Made by a program: the position numbers and the translations under genes. Positions 6,517 through 7,592 of a DNA stretch of 7,592 nt are shown piece by piece. Origin of the DNA: Patescibacteria group bacterium UBA1400 (GTDB taxonomy: Bacteria > Patescibacteriota > Microgenomatia > UBA1400); assembly GCA_002305125.1 (NCBI GenBank), contig DBQG01000036.1:1151-8742 (forward strand), given 5' to 3'. The first letter of the stretch is position 1. Each line of letters begins with the position of its first letter. The notes beneath the pieces are model-generated. The model saw only the letters and a program-made list of their open reading frames with translations. It was not told where the DNA came from and ran no database searches.

Positions 6517-6557
6517 CAAACCCAATCCTACTTAAGACTACAGGGATTAAATTTCAG

Positions 6558-6631
6558 TCGGGGTGGTCGGGTTCGAACCGACGGCCTCTCGCACCCCATG
6601 CGAGTGCGCTATCCATCTACGCCACACCCCG
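6558..6631 (-). tRNA. tRNA-Pro (anticodon GGG)
   Basis: The 74-nt cloverleaf folds fully by eye. The acceptor stem is CGGGGTG with CACCCCG, giving the C1-G72 pair typical of bacterial tRNA-Pro. The D arm is GCGT/GCGC, closing with a G-U pair. The anticodon stem is CTCGC/GCGAG around the loop ATGGGGT, so the anticodon is GGG (reads CCC and CCU). The variable loop has 5 nt, and the T stem GTCGG/CCGAC encloses TTCGAAC. The discriminator is A (6558). The next bases are CTG, so CCA is not encoded and must be added after transcription. Its 3' end faces the R-M operon, whose first codon is 68 nt further on. Confidence 0.97.
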
Positions 6632-6641
6632 ATTGGTTTCT

Positions 6642-6647
6642 ATTATA
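6642..6647 (-). promoter_or_regulatory. -10 box of the tRNA-Pro promoter
   Basis: A perfect TATAAT on the minus strand ends 10 nt before the tRNA 5' end at 6631, the expected distance for a short tRNA leader. The -35 region 17 nt upstream (TAGGAT) is poor. The box lies in the 45-nt gap after the 169-aa gene, so the tRNA has its own promoter. Confidence 0.55.
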
Positions 6648-6676
6648 ACTTAAATTAAAAATTTATCCTACCCAAA

Positions 6677-7186
6677 CTATCTTTTAATCAAAGTCATACT
6701 GGCCTCATCCCAGCATTCAGGAGCCATACTGACTGGAAAATCATAAGGCTTGATATCATCACACATCACTGTCCCGTTGCCGTCGGCAACTACAATCCAT
6801 TTTCCCTTGTCATTAAAAGCCAGAAACCAACCGCCTCCCATTTCTCCGGCAAAACTGACTCCTCCCTGAGCATAGATTCCGGTAGTCTCCTTAATAGTCA
6901 GATTAACCTCTTCAGGCTGTTTATCATACTTATCGGCAAAAGCCTGTTTGATTAAATCCACCTCTGACTGTTCTTCCACGGGCTCGGGTAAAACCGATGG
7001 TTTGACTTCAGGACTGGGATTAGGAATAGGTACTGTCGAAGCCTGAGGCTGGGAAGGTAAGGGTAAAGTTTTGTCAGCCGGCATCATCCTGGTTTGTAAA
7101 AACCAAAAGCCAAAAGCACCCAACCCTAAAAGCAGTACGGTTGTAAAAACAGTAATAAGAACTAAATTTAAATTGTTTTTCTCCAT
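6677..7186 (-). CDS. Membrane-anchored protein with Gly-rich 'GGGWFLAF' extracytoplasmic domain, unknown function
   Basis: This 169-aa protein has no family name I can give. Residues 7-30 are a strongly hydrophobic helix that should act as an uncleaved anchor; there is no lipobox Cys. Residues 36-70 are a Pro-rich linker (LPLPSQPQ, IPNPSPEV, LPEPVEE) that would hold the rest away from the membrane. The C-terminal domain (about 75-160) begins IKQAFADKYDKQPEEV, contains GIYAQGGVSFAGEMGGGWFLAF (103-124, with a one-residue gap from the usual layout) and KWIVVADGNGTVMC, and keeps two Cys (C142, C158) that may form a disulfide. From memory, this module recurs in secreted proteins of Patescibacteria. 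Start choice is supported by AAGGAGG 3 nt upstream of the ATG, a short but usable spacing. It has its own promoter (7229-7257) and ends 45 nt before the tRNA-Pro gene. The function is unknown. Confidence 0.85.
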   Translation of the reverse strand: MEKNNLNLVLITVFTTVLLLGLGAFGFWFLQTRMMPADKTLPLPSQPQASTVPIPNPSPEVKPSVLPEPVEEQSEVDLIKQAFADKYDKQPEEVNLTIKETTGIYAQGGVSFAGEMGGGWFLAFNDKGKWIVVADGNGTVMCDDIKPYDFPVSMAPECWDEASMTLIKR

Positions 7187-7228
7187 AATCCTCCTTTTTT
7201 AAAACTTGACAAAAGAAAAACCTTTTCC

Positions 7229-7257
7229 ATTATGATAAAAAAACCAGCTTAAGGCAA
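7229..7257 (-). promoter_or_regulatory. Sigma-70-type promoter of the 169-aa membrane protein gene
   Basis: On the minus strand, TTGCCT (7252-7257, 4 of 6 to TTGACA) and CATAAT (7229-7234, 5 of 6 to TATAAT) are separated by exactly 17 nt. Transcription would start near 7222, leaving a leader of about 36 nt that contains the AAGGAGG ribosome site. Confidence 0.6.
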
Positions 7258-7273
7258 GTTTTAACCAAAACTT
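7256..7273. repeat. Perfect inverted repeat AAGTTTT-N4-AAAACTT
   Basis: Seven-bp arms (7256-7262 and 7267-7273) surround a 4-nt loop, 9 nt after the Nudix stop codon on the minus strand. It overlaps the last two bases of the -35 box at 7252-7257. The stem is AT-rich and not followed by a T run, so it is not a typical intrinsic terminator; it could be an operator or a weak RNA hairpin. Confidence 0.35.
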
Positions 7274-7281
7274 AAAACAAA

Positions 7282-7592
7282 CTAAGACAGGGTTTTAACA
7301 AAATTTTTAAGTTTTGCCAAAGTCTTCCGGTAGTTGACACCGATTACAACCTTTTCCGCTCCCACAATCGGCAGCCAGCCAGCCTGATAATACTCTTTTT
7401 CCAAAAAATTAAAGTTTTGTTTTTCCACCACCACCAGATACCATAAATCCCAATGCCGCCTGCATATATGATTGGGATTTTTTATCTCTTTTACTGTTAA
7501 GGCAAAAGGGATAATTTTTTCTTTGGTAAGCAGAAAATCAAGCTCTTCTGAAAACTCCCGCTTAACCGTATCCTGAGGTCTTTCTCCTTTAT
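7282..7592 (-). CDS. Nudix hydrolase, C-terminal 102 residues (5' end outside window)
   Basis: An open frame enters from the right edge and ends at TAG (7282-7284), with no start inside the window. The first residues, KGERPQDTVKREFSEELDF, match the second half of the Nudix box: E3, then seven residues, R11-E12, and E15-E16, the Mg2+-binding glutamates. G2-E3 fits the usual PGE turn; the box's first Gly lies outside the window, and its last Gly is Asp18 here. Downstream, HWDLWYLVVVE and YYQAGWLPI fit the later beta strands of the fold. Nudix enzymes hydrolyse nucleoside diphosphates linked to another group, such as oxidised dNTPs, nucleotide sugars or ADP-ribose; the substrate cannot be told here. 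About 30-40 residues should be missing compared with a 130-150-aa family member. It is separated from the next gene by a 95-nt gap with a promoter. Confidence 0.82.
   Translation of the reverse strand, partial: KGERPQDTVKREFSEELDFLLTKEKIIPFALTVKEIKNPNHICRRHWDLWYLVVVEKQNFNFLEKEYYQAGWLPIVGAEKVVIGVNYRKTLAKLKNFVKTLS

Noticed and set aside
6517..6557. Terminator hairpin after tRNA-Pro (AATCC...GGATT)
   Set aside because: Five-bp arms, a loop of about 14 nt and no T run; too weak to report.

Overview
The window fits a low-GC bacterium, most plausibly a candidate-phyla-radiation (Patescibacteria, Microgenomates-like) genome. The pointers are small compact genes all on the minus strand, a tRNA without an encoded CCA end, a single-pass anchored protein carrying a Gly-rich 'GGGWFLAF' domain that I associate from memory with these lineages, and a YkuD-type cell-wall enzyme. 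This assignment is inference; a low-GC Firmicute is not excluded.

Layout, read in the direction of transcription (high to low coordinates). At the right edge is the 3' part of a Nudix hydrolase (7282-7592), which has no start because it runs off the window. Next comes a 169-aa membrane-anchored protein of unknown function (6677-7186) with its own promoter and a strong Shine-Dalgarno. A tRNA-Pro(GGG) (6558-6631) follows behind a perfect TATAAT box. Then a tightly packed three-gene restriction-modification operon occupies 2043-6489. It encodes a 600-aa protein fusing a RadC (HhH + JAMM/MPN) module to an alpha-class D12 adenine methyltransferase, a 621-aa AlwI/BstNBI-family type IIS endonuclease, and a beta-class DpnA-like methyltransferase. 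Last is a cell-envelope/copper group: an L,D-transpeptidase (1222-1926), a 73-aa single-pass membrane protein with a His-Cys-Met cluster (978-1199), and the N-terminal 322 residues of a CopB-type CPH copper P-type ATPase (1-968, running off the left edge).

Working logic: an endonuclease cutting at an asymmetric site needs both strands of that site methylated, so two adenine methyltransferases of different classes fit a GGATC-like target. The methyltransferases and endonuclease are translationally coupled (2-nt gap, then an ATGA overlap) and have poor Shine-Dalgarno sequences, while the 73-aa and 169-aa flanking genes have AAGGAGG. The R-M genes are also much more AT-rich (about 31% GC over 19 lines hand-counted in the fusion gene, lower still in the other two, versus about 45% in 7 flanking lines). 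They begin just past the 3' end of the tRNA gene, so this looks like a horizontally acquired defence cassette. The most unusual element is the RadC-methyltransferase fusion.
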